DNA from: Bog-159 sp963843255
Lineage (GTDB): Bacteria; Acidobacteriota; Terriglobia; Bryobacterales; Bryobacteraceae
DNA length: 64,000 nucleotides
Reading direction: 5' to 3'
Assembly: GCA_963843255.1 (NCBI GenBank)
Contig: CAWJJQ010000012.1
Location: forward strand, 1-64,000
Shown here: piece after piece, positions 46,072 through 55,780 of the stretch
Layout of the letters: every line of letters starts with the position of its first letter
Numbering within the stretch: position 1 is the stretch's first letter
Translations under genes and position numbers: made by a program
Notes under the pieces: generated by a model
The model's database searches: none
What the model was told of the DNA's origin: nothing
Seen by the model: the letters and a program-made list of their open reading frames with translations, nothing else

Positions 46072-48035
46072 CCCAAGCGGCGGTGCAGGCCGGAAGCCGG
46101 AGTTTCGCGGCCGCGAGTCTGGTGATTCGCGCGCACGACCTGCGCAAGAACTACGGCACGCTGGAAGCGGTGCGCGGAATCGCTTTGGAGGTCCACGAGG
46201 GGGAGATCTTCGGCCTGATCGGTCCGGATGGCGCCGGCAAAACGACCACGTTCCAGATCCTGGCCGGAATCATGGAGGCCACGTCCGGGGAGGTGGAGGT
46301 ATTCGGGCAACCGGCGCGCGCATCTCGCGCGATGGTCGGCTACCTGACGCAATCGTTCAGCCTCTATCCGGATCTCAGCGTGGCGGAGAACATCCGCTAT
46401 GTCGGCGATCTGCGGCGCGTGCCTTCCAAGGACATACGGGAACGCGGCGACCGCTACCTGCGCATGTTCGATATGCACCGCTTCCAGGATCGTTTGGCGG
46501 GACGCCTTAGCGGCGGCATGAAGCAGAAGCTGTCGCTGGCCTGCGCACTGGTGGCGCAGCCGCGCGTGCTGCTTCTCGATGAACCGACCACCGGCGTCGA
46601 TCCGGTTTCGCGGCGCGAATTCTGGGACACCCTGGCGCATTTGGCGGCGGGCGGCCTCACTATCGTGGTGGCCACGCCATACCTGGATGAGGCCGAGCGG
46701 TGCCATACGGTGGCGCTCATGCACTTGGGCGAGATCCATCAAAGCGGCACGCCGGCGGAACTGCGCGAGAGCTTGGGAATGCGGCGGTTGGAAGTCCACA
46801 CCGACCGGCTGGCGGAGGCCGAAGACCGGTTGACGGAAGCCGAAGACGGCGTGATCAGCGACGTGCAGCGATTTGGCGACCGGCTGGACGTGATCGTGCG
46901 CGATCCGGAGGCGGGGCGCGCGGCGGTGACGGAGACGCTGGCGAAGACCGGAATCGTGGCGCGCGACATCCGGGTGGCGGACCCCATGCTGGAGAACACT
47001 TTCGTGGCGCGGCTGCGCTCGATGGGGCAGGAGTTGCATGCGCCTCCTTTCCCCGGCCGGCACCCGCACCGCAACCTGGCGGGCGACGTGGCTATCGGAG
47101 CGAAGAACCTGACCAAGCGGTTCGGCGATTTCACGGCTGTGCACAACGTGAATTTGAGCGTCCGGTACGGCGAAGTTTATGGATTGCTGGGGGCCAACGG
47201 AGCGGGCAAAACCACCACGATCAAGATGCTGTGCGGCTTGCTGGCTCCCACGTCGGGCGAAACCGAACTGACGGGCGCGAGTGGCGGCATCCGCTCCGAG
47301 GCCGTGCGCCAACTGGTCGGGTACATGTCGCAGAAGTTTTCGCTCTACGACGATCTCAGCATCAACGAGAACCTGGATTTCTTCGCGGGTGTTTATGCCG
47401 TGCCGCCGGAGGAGATCGCGGAGAAGGAGCAATGGGTGCTGTCGTTTTCCGGGCTGACCGGGAAAGAACAGCAGATCACCGGTAGCCTGCCGGGCGGTTG
47501 GAAACAACGCGTGGCATTCGGGGCGGCTACCATGCACGAGCCCAGCGTGCTGTTTCTGGACGAGCCCACGTCGGGCGTGGATCCGCTGGCGCGGCGAGCG
47601 TTCTGGCGCATGATCAACCGGCTGGCGGATATGGGGACCGCGATCCTGGTGACCACGCACTACCTGGAGGAAGCCGAGCAGTGCAACCGGCTGGGGTTCA
47701 TGGTGGCCGGGGAACTGGTGGCGGAGGGCGCGCCCAGCGCGATTAAGGCGGCGCAAGGTGGGCACCTGCTGGAACTGCGGGTGGACCAGCCGCAAAACGC
47801 GGCGGACCTGTTGAAAGAGCAGATGGACCGCTGGCGCGTGGCGTTGTTCGGCGACCGGCTGCACGTGATCACGGACGACGATCTGGAAACCGGCAAGAAG
47901 CAGGTTCTCGAACGCCTGCGCAATGCCGGAATCGAAGTGCGCGATATCCACGAGGAGAACTATTCGCTGGAGGATGTTTTCATCGCGGTGGTGGAAAAAG
48001 CCCGCCAGGAAGGCAAGTTTGCCACGGAGGACTGA
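46068..48035 (+). CDS. Tandem ABC ATPase, YbhF-type
   Basis: 655 residues with two fused nucleotide-binding domains. Domain 1 (about 22-310) has Walker A GPDGAGKTTTF, signature LSGGMKQKLSLA and Walker B VLLLDEPTTGVD. Domain 2 (about 343-640) has GANGAGKTTTIKML, a variant signature LPGGWKQRVAFGA and VLFLDEPTSGVD. The altered second signature (P and W in place of S and consensus) also occurs in YbhF-like proteins as I recall. It powers drug or cation export with the two permeases that follow. Confidence 0.93.
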   Translation: MTQAAVQAGSRSFAAASLVIRAHDLRKNYGTLEAVRGIALEVHEGEIFGLIGPDGAGKTTTFQILAGIMEATSGEVEVFGQPARASRAMVGYLTQSFSLYPDLSVAENIRYVGDLRRVPSKDIRERGDRYLRMFDMHRFQDRLAGRLSGGMKQKLSLACALVAQPRVLLLDEPTTGVDPVSRREFWDTLAHLAAGGLTIVVATPYLDEAERCHTVALMHLGEIHQSGTPAELRESLGMRRLEVHTDRLAEAEDRLTEAEDGVISDVQRFGDRLDVIVRDPEAGRAAVTETLAKTGIVARDIRVADPMLENTFVARLRSMGQELHAPPFPGRHPHRNLAGDVAIGAKNLTKRFGDFTAVHNVNLSVRYGEVYGLLGANGAGKTTTIKMLCGLLAPTSGETELTGASGGIRSEAVRQLVGYMSQKFSLYDDLSINENLDFFAGVYAVPPEEIAEKEQWVLSFSGLTGKEQQITGSLPGGWKQRVAFGAATMHEPSVLFLDEPTSGVDPLARRAFWRMINRLADMGTAILVTTHYLEEAEQCNRLGFMVAGELVAEGAPSAIKAAQGGHLLELRVDQPQNAADLLKEQMDRWRVALFGDRLHVITDDDLETGKKQVLERLRNAGIEVRDIHEENYSLEDVFIAVVEKARQEGKFATED

Positions 48036-49139
48036 ATGCGACGAATCTTTTCGCAAGCACGGAAGGAACTGACGCAACTGGTGCGCGACCCGCTGGCCCT
48101 GGCGCTGGCGCTGGTGCTCCCGCTCATTCTGCTGCTGCTGCTGTCGACCGCCATCTCGCTCACGGTGCATGACCTGCCGCTGGTGATCCAGGATCTGGAC
48201 GATTCGTCCGCATCGCGGCGGCTGGCGGACGCGTATCGCGCCTCAATTTCTTTTCACGTGGTTTCCTGGCCCACCGACGAGCAGCCGGAGAAAGCGCTAT
48301 TGGCCAATGCCGCGCGCGGCGTGCTGATTATTCCCAAAAACTTCGGGCGCAACCTGGCGCGGGGCGCCAATCCGCAGACACAGCTACTTGTGGACGCTAC
48401 GGATTCCAATACGGCGCGCATCATGCAAGGCTATTCCAACCAGGTGACCCGCGGATTCAATCAGAGCAGCGGCGCCATGGGAGTGCCGCTGGTGGGCGCG
48501 CAGACGCGGCTCTGGTACAATCCCGGCCGCAGCTCGCCGAAGTTCCAAAGCCCCGGCATTTTCGTGATGGGGATCTCCATGTTTCCGGCGCTGCTGGCGG
48601 CTCTCGCCATGGCCAAGGAAGGTGAGCAGAAGACCATTCTGCAGGTTTATGTTTCCAGCATCTCGGCGCACGAATTTCTGTTGGGGAAGATTCTGGCGTT
48701 CATGGTGATCGCGTTCTGCGAGTGGGTGCTGGGCATGATCATGCTGACCACGGTCTTCGGCCTGCACATCGCGGGCGATCCCACGCCGCTATTGGTGGGC
48801 AGCATTTTCTACGCGTTTTGCGTGGCCAGCTTCGGAACCTGGGTGGGCGCTGGAATTCCCAGCCAGGCGGCCGCCATCCAGGTAGTGGCGCTGGCCGGAT
48901 TTTTACTGGTGTTTCTTCTGTCGGGCCTGGTTTTCCCGGTGGAGAACATTCCGCCGGGTTTACGTTGGGTCTCGAACATCGTTTGGGGACGGTATTACAT
49001 CGAGATCGTGCGGGATGCGCTGCTGCAGGGCGGCGGATGGCCGGCGATGTGGTTCCCGGTACTGATGATCGGAAATCTGGGCGCGGTGTTTTACGGGCTG
49101 GGCTGGCTGAATATGCGCCGCATGCAGGTGAAAGCATGA
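48036..49139 (+). CDS. ABC-2 exporter permease, YbhS/YhhJ-like
   Basis: 367 residues: an N-terminal helix (LALALALVLPLILLLLL), a large periplasmic loop (about 45-175) with FNQSSGAMGVPLVGAQTRLWYNP, and five C-terminal membrane helices ending SGLVFPVENIPPGLRWVS. This is the ABC-2 fold with the usual PxxYxxEIVRDxxLxxG-like end (WGRYYIEIVRDALLQGG). It pairs with the second permease. The next gene starts within its last four bases. Confidence 0.92.
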   Translation: MRRIFSQARKELTQLVRDPLALALALVLPLILLLLLSTAISLTVHDLPLVIQDLDDSSASRRLADAYRASISFHVVSWPTDEQPEKALLANAARGVLIIPKNFGRNLARGANPQTQLLVDATDSNTARIMQGYSNQVTRGFNQSSGAMGVPLVGAQTRLWYNPGRSSPKFQSPGIFVMGISMFPALLAALAMAKEGEQKTILQVYVSSISAHEFLLGKILAFMVIAFCEWVLGMIMLTTVFGLHIAGDPTPLLVGSIFYAFCVASFGTWVGAGIPSQAAAIQVVALAGFLLVFLLSGLVFPVENIPPGLRWVSNIVWGRYYIEIVRDALLQGGGWPAMWFPVLMIGNLGAVFYGLGWLNMRRMQVKA

Positions 49140-50278
49140 GCCGGCTACGGGCGCTGATCCGGAAAGAGTTCGACCAGATCCGCCGTGACAAGCGGCTGGC
49201 GACATCCCTGATAATCCCGCCCACGCTACAGATCCTGCTGTTCGGATTTGCGCTGGATGCCACGGTGTCGAACCTGCGGCTGGGAGTGATCGACTGGAGC
49301 CACACGCCGGAGAGCCGCGAGTTGATTTCGTCGTTCACCGAGAGCAAGAGCTTTAAGCTGGGCGGATACTTCACATCGGTGCGCGATATGGAAGATGCCA
49401 TCAGCCGGAGCAAACTGGACGCGGGCATCGTGGTGCCATACGAGTTCGCGCGCGAGATCCGGCGCGGGCGGCCGGTGGATGTGCAGATCCTGCTGAACGC
49501 GGTGAACGCGAACACCGCTACTATCGCGCAGGGTTATTCGCAGGGCCTGATCCAGATGTACAACCAGAACCTGGCGGCCAGCGGCATAAGGCCGGCGGTC
49601 CGCATGGTGGGGGCAGCGCCACCGGGCCAGCGCGGGGTAGTAGGAAACATCACCGCATTTCTCTACAACCCGGGACTGGTGGGCGCGTGGTTTATTGTCA
49701 CGGGCACGTTTGGCGTGCTGTTGATCTTGAACGGGTCGCTCGTGGCATCCACTGCCATGATCAAGGAGCGGGAACGCGGCACCGTGGAGCAATTGTTGAT
49801 GACGCCCGCGAGCACCACCGACATCGTGGTGGCGAAGATCGTTCCACTGTTCGCCATGCTGATGGTGATGGTGGTGATGGCGGTAGTGGTCATGCGGCTG
49901 GGATTCAACGTCCCGGTGCGTGGCAGCATGCTGCTGGTGATCGGTAGCGCGGCGCTGTGCGTGCTTTGCGGGATCGGCCTGGGGACGTTCATCGCCACGT
50001 TCACGAAGTCTGCGCAGCAAGCCCAACTGACCGCGTTTTTCGTGAATCCCCCGCTGGCCACGCTATCGGGCGCAATGACGCCGGTGGAAGCCATGCCGGC
50101 GTGGCTGCAGCCGGTCACCTGGCTGAACCCGATCCGGCATTTCGGGATCATTACCCGGGCAGTGCTATTGAAAGGCAGCGGGCTGGATGTGCTGTGGCCG
50201 AATTTTCTTGTGCTGATCGGCTTCACGCTGGTGCTGGTGTCGCTCAGCGTGTGGCGTTTCCGCAAACAACTGGGATGA
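49136..50278 (+). CDS. ABC-2 exporter permease, YbhR-like
   Basis: 380 residues with the same arrangement as the previous permease: helix 1 (SLIIPPTLQILLFGFAL), a periplasmic loop, and later helices containing STAMIKERERGTVEQLLMTP, the cytoplasmic coupling motif, and LSGAMTPVEAMPAWLQ. The C-terminal IRHFGIITRAVLLKGSGL is characteristic of the family. Together the two permeases form a heterodimeric channel for the tandem ATPase. Confidence 0.92.
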   Translation: MSRLRALIRKEFDQIRRDKRLATSLIIPPTLQILLFGFALDATVSNLRLGVIDWSHTPESRELISSFTESKSFKLGGYFTSVRDMEDAISRSKLDAGIVVPYEFAREIRRGRPVDVQILLNAVNANTATIAQGYSQGLIQMYNQNLAASGIRPAVRMVGAAPPGQRGVVGNITAFLYNPGLVGAWFIVTGTFGVLLILNGSLVASTAMIKERERGTVEQLLMTPASTTDIVVAKIVPLFAMLMVMVVMAVVVMRLGFNVPVRGSMLLVIGSAALCVLCGIGLGTFIATFTKSAQQAQLTAFFVNPPLATLSGAMTPVEAMPAWLQPVTWLNPIRHFGIITRAVLLKGSGLDVLWPNFLVLIGFTLVLVSLSVWRFRKQLG

Positions 50279-50284
50279 AACAAG

Positions 50285-51805
50285 ATGACTCTACGTTATA
50301 GCGGTGTTCTGTGGCTGGCGCTGGGCGCCCTACTCGAGGCGCAGGCCCCGCCTCCGCAAGGAACGCCGGCGGCGCAGTTGCCGCTTTCGGGGCGGAGCGG
50401 CCAGGGCGGTTCTGTGAATCCGGTGCAGACGCCGGTACCGGGCGTGACCTCGAGCGTGAATACGCTGAACACCTCGGTGCAGGTGCAGGGACCTTACGCG
50501 GGCAGCGTGCCGGCAAGCGCGAAGCCTTTTTCCGGAAAGCTGTCGCTGCGCGAGGCCATCGCGCGCGGTTTGGACTACAACCTGGGCACCGAAGGACTGA
50601 CGCAGGCCATGCGGCAGGCGCGCGGCCAGGCGCGGGTGGCGCGCAGTTCTCTAATGCCGAATGTGAACGGCTATTTGCGGGAGGCGATAGAAACCACCAA
50701 CCTGCAGGCGCTGGGGCTGCGCATCACTGTACCCATTCGCGGTTTTACGTTTCCGACCATCGTCGGCCCATTCAATTATTACGACCTGCGCGCCACATTG
50801 ACACAGACTGTCGCGGATTTGACGGCGCTGAACAATTACCGTTCCGCGCAGGAACTGGTCAAGGCCAACGAAGCGGCGCTGCGCGACGCGCGCGACCTGG
50901 TGGTGCTGGCGGCGGGCGGCGCCTATCTGCAAGTGATCGCGGCGCAGGCGCGCGTTAAATCCGCGCAGGCACAGATCGACACGGCGCAGGCGCTTTTCAA
51001 GCAGACCCAGGAGCGGCGGGCGGTGGGGCTGAATCCCCAGATCGACGTGAATCGCAGCCAGGTACAGTTGCAGACCGAAGGGCAGCGGCTGATGTCGCTG
51101 CAGAACGATTTGGCAAAGCAGAAGATCAACCTGGCCCGGCTGGTGGGTCTGCCGCCGAACAATAACTACGAGATTACGGACGACGTGCCTTACTCGCCGG
51201 CGCCGGCGGTAACGCTGGAGGAGGCGCTGAAGCAGGCTTTCGAAACGCGCGCGGATTTGCAGTCGGCGGAAGCGCAGGTGCGCGCCGCGGAGCGCGCCCG
51301 CAGCGCCGCGCATTGGGAGCATGCGCCGTCGCTGGCTTTGTCCGCCGATTATGGCGCCATCGGGATCAACCCCGGTCAATCGCACGGTACTTTTACGGTA
51401 GTGGGGACGCTGCGAATCCCCATATGGCAGGGTGGGCGCACCGAAGGCGAAGTAGAGGAGGCGGACGCGGCTTTGGGGCAGCGTCGCGCGGAATTGGGGG
51501 ACGTGCGGGGCCGTATTGAAGCCGATGTCCGAGAGGCTTTCCTGGATCTCGAGACGGCGGCCAAGCAATTGGAAGTGTCGCGCAATAATCAGAAAGTCGC
51601 GCGGGAGACACTGGCGCTGACCCGGCAGCGGTTCGAGGCGGGCATTACCGATACGGTGGAAGTAACCCAAGCCGAAGAAGCGGTAGCCTCAGCCGACCTG
51701 GATTACATCACCGGCGTGTTCGCGCACAACCTGGGCAAAGTCGCACTGGCGCGCGCCATCGGACATGCCGAAGAGCGCGTGGGGCAGTTTCTGCAGATGC
51801 ATTAG
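50285..51805 (+). CDS. TolC-family outer membrane channel
   Basis: 506 residues with an N-terminal signal region, a Pro/Gly-rich linker, then two TolC repeats (about 80-280 and 305-500) with LSLREAIARGLDYNLG, QTQERRAVGLNPQIDVNRSQ, LEEALKQAFETRADLQSAEA and TRQRFEAGITDTVEVTQAE. It forms the outer-membrane duct of this exporter. The E. coli ybh operon lacks its own channel, so the inclusion of TolC makes this version self-contained. Confidence 0.93.
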   Translation: MTLRYSGVLWLALGALLEAQAPPPQGTPAAQLPLSGRSGQGGSVNPVQTPVPGVTSSVNTLNTSVQVQGPYAGSVPASAKPFSGKLSLREAIARGLDYNLGTEGLTQAMRQARGQARVARSSLMPNVNGYLREAIETTNLQALGLRITVPIRGFTFPTIVGPFNYYDLRATLTQTVADLTALNNYRSAQELVKANEAALRDARDLVVLAAGGAYLQVIAAQARVKSAQAQIDTAQALFKQTQERRAVGLNPQIDVNRSQVQLQTEGQRLMSLQNDLAKQKINLARLVGLPPNNNYEITDDVPYSPAPAVTLEEALKQAFETRADLQSAEAQVRAAERARSAAHWEHAPSLALSADYGAIGINPGQSHGTFTVVGTLRIPIWQGGRTEGEVEEADAALGQRRAELGDVRGRIEADVREAFLDLETAAKQLEVSRNNQKVARETLALTRQRFEAGITDTVEVTQAEEAVASADLDYITGVFAHNLGKVALARAIGHAEERVGQFLQMH

Positions 51806-51808
51806 GGC

Positions 51809-51847
51809 GGCCTGAGAGTCCGCCGCAGGCAAAGTGCCTGCCCCACT
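51809..51847 (+). repeat. Dispersed palindromic repeat, copy C
   Basis: 39 bp: GGCCTGAGAGTCC, GCCGCAGGC, loop AAAGT, GCCTGCCCCACT. The second hairpin (GCAGGC/GCCTGC) is perfect. It fills the whole gap between the convergent tolC-type and Crp-type genes, where it may help terminate both. Confidence 0.65.
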
Positions 51848-51851
51848 ACTA

Positions 51852-52526
51852 TTATGCGTCCTGTCGCAGCCAGTCTTTGAACGCGTCGCGGTACAGGATG
51901 ATTCCCTTACGCGAGTAACGCAAATAGCCCTGGCGGCGGAACTGATTCATATAGTGCGTAACGATCTCGCGCGACGTGCCGACGTATTGCGATAACAGTT
52001 CGTGCGTGAACGGCGCCATGCGGATGGAACCATCGGCCTCGGCTACGCCCAGGCGCTCCGAAAAGCGGATCAGCGACCGGGCCAGCCGGCGGGCGATATT
52101 ATCCACTGAAAAGCTTTCAATGCGATAGCCGAAATCCATGGTTCGTTGAACCAGGATCTGCAACAGCGCGACGGCCAACCGGGGCCGCTTGGTGACCATA
52201 TCCTCGATTTCTGCCGTGGACCACGCCATCAGCCGGGTATTCTCCAGACAACTCGCCTGTTCGGCGCGCTGCGGGAGGTTCAAAAGTGCGGACTCGCCGA
52301 AGAATTCGTCGGGCTGGTAAATGTCGACCACTACCTGGTGGCCATCGCCGGCCATGCGGGAAACTTTGACCTTGCCCTCGATCACCAGGTAGAGGTTGGT
52401 GGAAGGCTGATCGTGACTGTAGATGGTTTGCCCTTTCTTGTACTCCACGATCGTGGAGCACGGCAGATGGGCCAAGGGATCTTCCAATGTTCTTTGCGGA
52501 GCTACAAGTCTTGCCGTACTTCCCAT
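51852..52526 (-). CDS. Crp/Fnr-family transcription regulator
   Basis: 224 residues from the ATG preceded by GGAGG at 7 bases; a start 36 bp upstream lacks such a site. The cyclic-nucleotide-binding-like beta-roll (about 25-130: KGQTIYSHDQPSTNLYLVIEGKV cited in part, DEFFGESALL) precedes a Crp-type winged helix (FTHELLSQYVGTSREIVTHY, LRYSRKGIILYRD). No Fnr-type N-terminal cysteine set is present, so it is not an iron-sulfur oxygen sensor. Ligand unknown. Confidence 0.9.
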   Translation of the reverse strand: MGSTARLVAPQRTLEDPLAHLPCSTIVEYKKGQTIYSHDQPSTNLYLVIEGKVKVSRMAGDGHQVVVDIYQPDEFFGESALLNLPQRAEQASCLENTRLMAWSTAEIEDMVTKRPRLAVALLQILVQRTMDFGYRIESFSVDNIARRLARSLIRFSERLGVAEADGSIRMAPFTHELLSQYVGTSREIVTHYMNQFRRQGYLRYSRKGIILYRDAFKDWLRQDA

Positions 52527-52558
52527 ACTGACTCCTCCAAGTGTGTTCTGATCTTCTG

Positions 52559-52897
52559 TCATTGTGGTGGTGCCCCCGAAGCGGGCGCGCAGGTTTCGGA
52601 AACGGATTCAATACCTTCGACGGTCATGACCGGAAGAGGGTCCTGCTTCGAAAGCTTTCCCCGTACTGTCACCTTGTGTCCCATAAACCGAGCGAAGTTA
52701 TCCTCGGGTGAACCGGCGGCCGGTTGCAGGCGAGCGGTAGGTTGAAGAGTCGTGTCGTTCGTGAGCACGTATTGACCGTCCCGCTCATCCACACAGCCAT
52801 TGAGAGAGGCCTTGGCCGGTTTCGTGCTCTTGCCCGTTTGCGCCGGGGCAATAGCAAGCGAACCGCCCAAAATTAGGAGCGCGCAAAAAGTGCGCAT
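52559..52897 (-). CDS. Secreted DUF5818-like protein
   Basis: 112 residues from the ATG in MRTFCALLILGGSLA, with AGGAGAG upstream. After the signal peptide comes LNGCVDERDGQYVLTNDT, FARFMGHKVTVRGKL and VMTVEGIESVSETCA, the pattern of small OB-fold proteins with a conserved Cys pair that I recall as DUF5818, abundant in Acidobacteria. Role unknown. It lies 33 bp upstream of the Crp-type gene's start region on the same strand. Confidence 0.65.
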   Translation of the reverse strand: MRTFCALLILGGSLAIAPAQTGKSTKPAKASLNGCVDERDGQYVLTNDTTLQPTARLQPAAGSPEDNFARFMGHKVTVRGKLSKQDPLPVMTVEGIESVSETCAPASGAPPQ

Positions 52898-53095
52898 CCG
52901 GATTTCTCTCTCCTTCAAGGCCCTCATTGCACTTGGCGTGCCAGATCGCACATTCGTTACGTAATCTCTATTGCGTTGCAAAATCGGACCTGCTGTATAG
53001 TTTCTCACGAAAATGCGCGAAATGTGCCATGTAGTCCTTGCGCATTCGGGGTAATTTCTGCATCTGCGACACCGCTATATCATGGAAGACTGACT

Positions 53096-55771
53096 ATGCG
53101 CTATCTGCCGTTCGTCCTCGCGGTGCCGCTTGCCGCCGCAAATTATTCGGCTCCCGCGGGAATCCGGCCGGCATTACGGCGGCCGGGTGCGGCCAGCATC
53201 TTGCCTGGCGGGCGGATCATTTCCCCGATGGGTCGGCAGTTCGTCACGGGTCCGGGGCCGTTTGGTCTGGCGATCAGCACATCTGGCAAGACGCTGGTTT
53301 CGGCAAACAGCGGGCCGGATCGCTTTTCCATGACCGTGCTCGAACAGGAAAAGGGCGGCGGCTGGCAAGTCCACCAACTGATCGCGCCGAAAAAGAAGAA
53401 GGGAAAGGGAGAAGCGGGCGAACGGGAAGGAAAAGAAGGCGATCAATGGCACAGTGTTTTCATGGGACTGGCGTTCGCCAGCGAACACGCCGTGTACGCC
53501 TCGGAGGGAAACACCGGATGCGTCCGTCTGATGGACCTGGCAACCGGGGGAACCAAGAAGATCTACGATCTGAACCGCGATGGTTTCGCTGACAGTTTCA
53601 CAGGAGATTTGGCGCTCGATAGCGGGCGGGGCGTGCTCTACGTGCTCGATCAGGCCAATTTCCGAATCGTCGCGATCGATTTGAAAAAGCAGCGCGTGCT
53701 TTCGTCGGTGAGGCTGGGGCGCCTGCCGTTCGCGCTGGCGCTGTCGCCCGACAAACGCAAAGCCTACGTCACCAATATCGGCATGTTCGAGTATAAGGCG
53801 GTGCCGGGCGTCGATCCGCACAATTTGATCGAGACCGGTCTGCCGTTTCCGGCCTTTGGTTTTCCTTCGGCCCAGGCGCGCGAGGGGGCGCGTCGCGATA
53901 CCGCCAAAGGTCCGGTGGATGTGCCGGGGCTGGGCGATCCCAATCTTGAAGTAGCCAATTCCCTGGCCGTGATCGACCTGCAGGATCCAGCGGCGCCCAG
54001 GGTAGAGGCCTTCATCCGGACTGGGCTGCCATTTGGCGAAGGGATCGAGGGCGGCAGCAGCCCGTCGGGCGTTTTAGCCACCGAGGATCGCGTGTATGTG
54101 AGCAACGGGCACAACGATTCGATCACCGTGATCGACGCCAAGAGCCACAGTGTGACGGGGCAGATAGAAATTCGGATTCCGGGACTCGAAAGAGTGCGCG
54201 GCGTGCTGCCGATCGGCATGGCGTACCACGAGGCCACAGGATGGCTGCTGGTGGCGGAAGCCGGCATCAACGCCATCGGCGTGATTGATACGCGGCAGTC
54301 GAAGGTGCTAGGACACCTGCCGGCGGGGTGGTTTCCGAGCCAAGTTCTGGTAAATGAGGACGATGTTTTTGTTACGAATGTGAACGGCCAGGGCACGGGT
54401 CCAAACGTGTGGCAGGGCGCGTTTTCGTCTGAGGACAGCTTTGTGGGCACGTTCCGGCGGGGCAGCATCTCGGCTTTCCCGATGCCGGATGCCGCCGGCA
54501 TCACGGCCGCCACCCAGACGGTGATCGACAACAACGGACTGAAAGCGCACAACGAGGAGCCGGGAGCGTTGCCCAGCGCCATAAAGTACGTGGTGCTGGT
54601 CGTGAAGGAGAACCGCACGTTCGACGAAGTGTTCGGCGATATCCAGCGCACCGCGGACGGAACCACCGTCATGGGCGCGCCGGGGCTGGCGCGCTTCGGG
54701 CGGTTGGGCCACGCCGCGGGAAAGGGCAATCGCCTGAGCGTGCAGCGGGTGAACGTCACGCCCAATCATCACAACATGGCGCTGCGGTGGTCGTTCAGTG
54801 ACAACTTCTACGCGGATTCGGAAGTCAGCGTGGACGGGCACCACTGGCTGGTCGGCGCTTATCCGGACGCGTGGACCGAGACGTCCTTCCGCGCTTCATA
54901 CGCGGACGCACGCGACTTCCGCTTTCCTACCACGGCGCCAGGGCGTTTGAGCTTTGCGGAGGGCAACTCGTCCGTGCATCCCGAGGAGCAGCCGGAGGGT
55001 GGCACGATCTGGCATCATCTGGCCCGCCACGATGTATCTTTCCGGAATTACGGCGAAGGCTTCGAACTGGCAGGTGTAGATGAAGGCAAAGGTCTGAAGC
55101 CGACCGGAGGCCGCTTCGTGACCAACGTGCCCATGCCTTTCCCGCTATTCCAAAATACTTCTCGCGATTACCCGGTATTCAACATGAATATCCCGGACCA
55201 ATTTCGCGCAACACAGTTCATTAACGAGATCCAGAGCAAATATGTGAAAGGCGGTGAGCCTTTTCCCCGATTTATTTACATTCACCTGCCGGACGATCAT
55301 ATGACCGAGCCGCGCCCCCAGGACGGCTATCCGTACGAAGCATCGTATGTAGCGGATAACGATTACGCACTCGGACGAATCGTCGAGTTTCTCTCGACCA
55401 CACCCTGGTGGAAGCAGATGGCCATCTTCGTTACGGAAGATGACGCGCAGGGAGGGCGCGATCACATCGACGCGCATCGCACGGTGCTGATGGCCATGGG
55501 CCCATACTGCAAGCGCGGCCATGTGTCGCACGTCAATACCAGCTTTCCGGGAATGCTGAAGACCATCTTCCGGCTGCTGGGGCTGCCGCCCCTGAACCTC
55601 TTCGATGCCATGGCCAGCGATTTGAGCGATTGCTTCACGAATACGCCCGACTTTGACGGTTATCAGGTAACGCGGGAGGATCCACGGATCTTCGATCCGG
55701 CCAATGCGCGAGAGCCCCTGGACCCGCGGCCCTCGGTGAAGATGGACGATCCCGCGGAGGTGGTGCGGTAA
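53096..55771 (+). CDS. Secreted phosphoesterase with YVTN beta-propeller
   Basis: 891 residues with a signal-like N-terminus. Residues about 30-460 form a YVTN/NHL-like propeller (FGLAISTSGKTLVSANSG, ALALSPDKRKAYVTNIG, DRVYVSNGHNDSITVIDAKS). The C-terminal part is a phosphoesterase/acid phosphatase domain: YVVLVVKENRTFDEVFGD, NHHNMALRWSFSDNFYADSE, HLPDDHMTE, FVTEDDAQGGRDHIDAHRT. The family cleaves phosphate esters including phospholipids; here the propeller probably binds substrate or surface. An insertion of charged KKKKGKGEAGEREGKEG occurs near residue 105. Confidence 0.85.
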   Translation: MRYLPFVLAVPLAAANYSAPAGIRPALRRPGAASILPGGRIISPMGRQFVTGPGPFGLAISTSGKTLVSANSGPDRFSMTVLEQEKGGGWQVHQLIAPKKKKGKGEAGEREGKEGDQWHSVFMGLAFASEHAVYASEGNTGCVRLMDLATGGTKKIYDLNRDGFADSFTGDLALDSGRGVLYVLDQANFRIVAIDLKKQRVLSSVRLGRLPFALALSPDKRKAYVTNIGMFEYKAVPGVDPHNLIETGLPFPAFGFPSAQAREGARRDTAKGPVDVPGLGDPNLEVANSLAVIDLQDPAAPRVEAFIRTGLPFGEGIEGGSSPSGVLATEDRVYVSNGHNDSITVIDAKSHSVTGQIEIRIPGLERVRGVLPIGMAYHEATGWLLVAEAGINAIGVIDTRQSKVLGHLPAGWFPSQVLVNEDDVFVTNVNGQGTGPNVWQGAFSSEDSFVGTFRRGSISAFPMPDAAGITAATQTVIDNNGLKAHNEEPGALPSAIKYVVLVVKENRTFDEVFGDIQRTADGTTVMGAPGLARFGRLGHAAGKGNRLSVQRVNVTPNHHNMALRWSFSDNFYADSEVSVDGHHWLVGAYPDAWTETSFRASYADARDFRFPTTAPGRLSFAEGNSSVHPEEQPEGGTIWHHLARHDVSFRNYGEGFELAGVDEGKGLKPTGGRFVTNVPMPFPLFQNTSRDYPVFNMNIPDQFRATQFINEIQSKYVKGGEPFPRFIYIHLPDDHMTEPRPQDGYPYEASYVADNDYALGRIVEFLSTTPWWKQMAIFVTEDDAQGGRDHIDAHRTVLMAMGPYCKRGHVSHVNTSFPGMLKTIFRLLGLPPLNLFDAMASDLSDCFTNTPDFDGYQVTREDPRIFDPANAREPLDPRPSVKMDDPAEVVR

Positions 55772-55780
55772 CGCGGGAGG

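Noticed and set aside
45990..48170. 726-codon minus-strand frame
   Set aside because: It lies wholly antisense to the tandem ABC ATPase, which has Walker motifs; its Arg/His/Gln-rich composition is typical of a GC-rich shadow frame.
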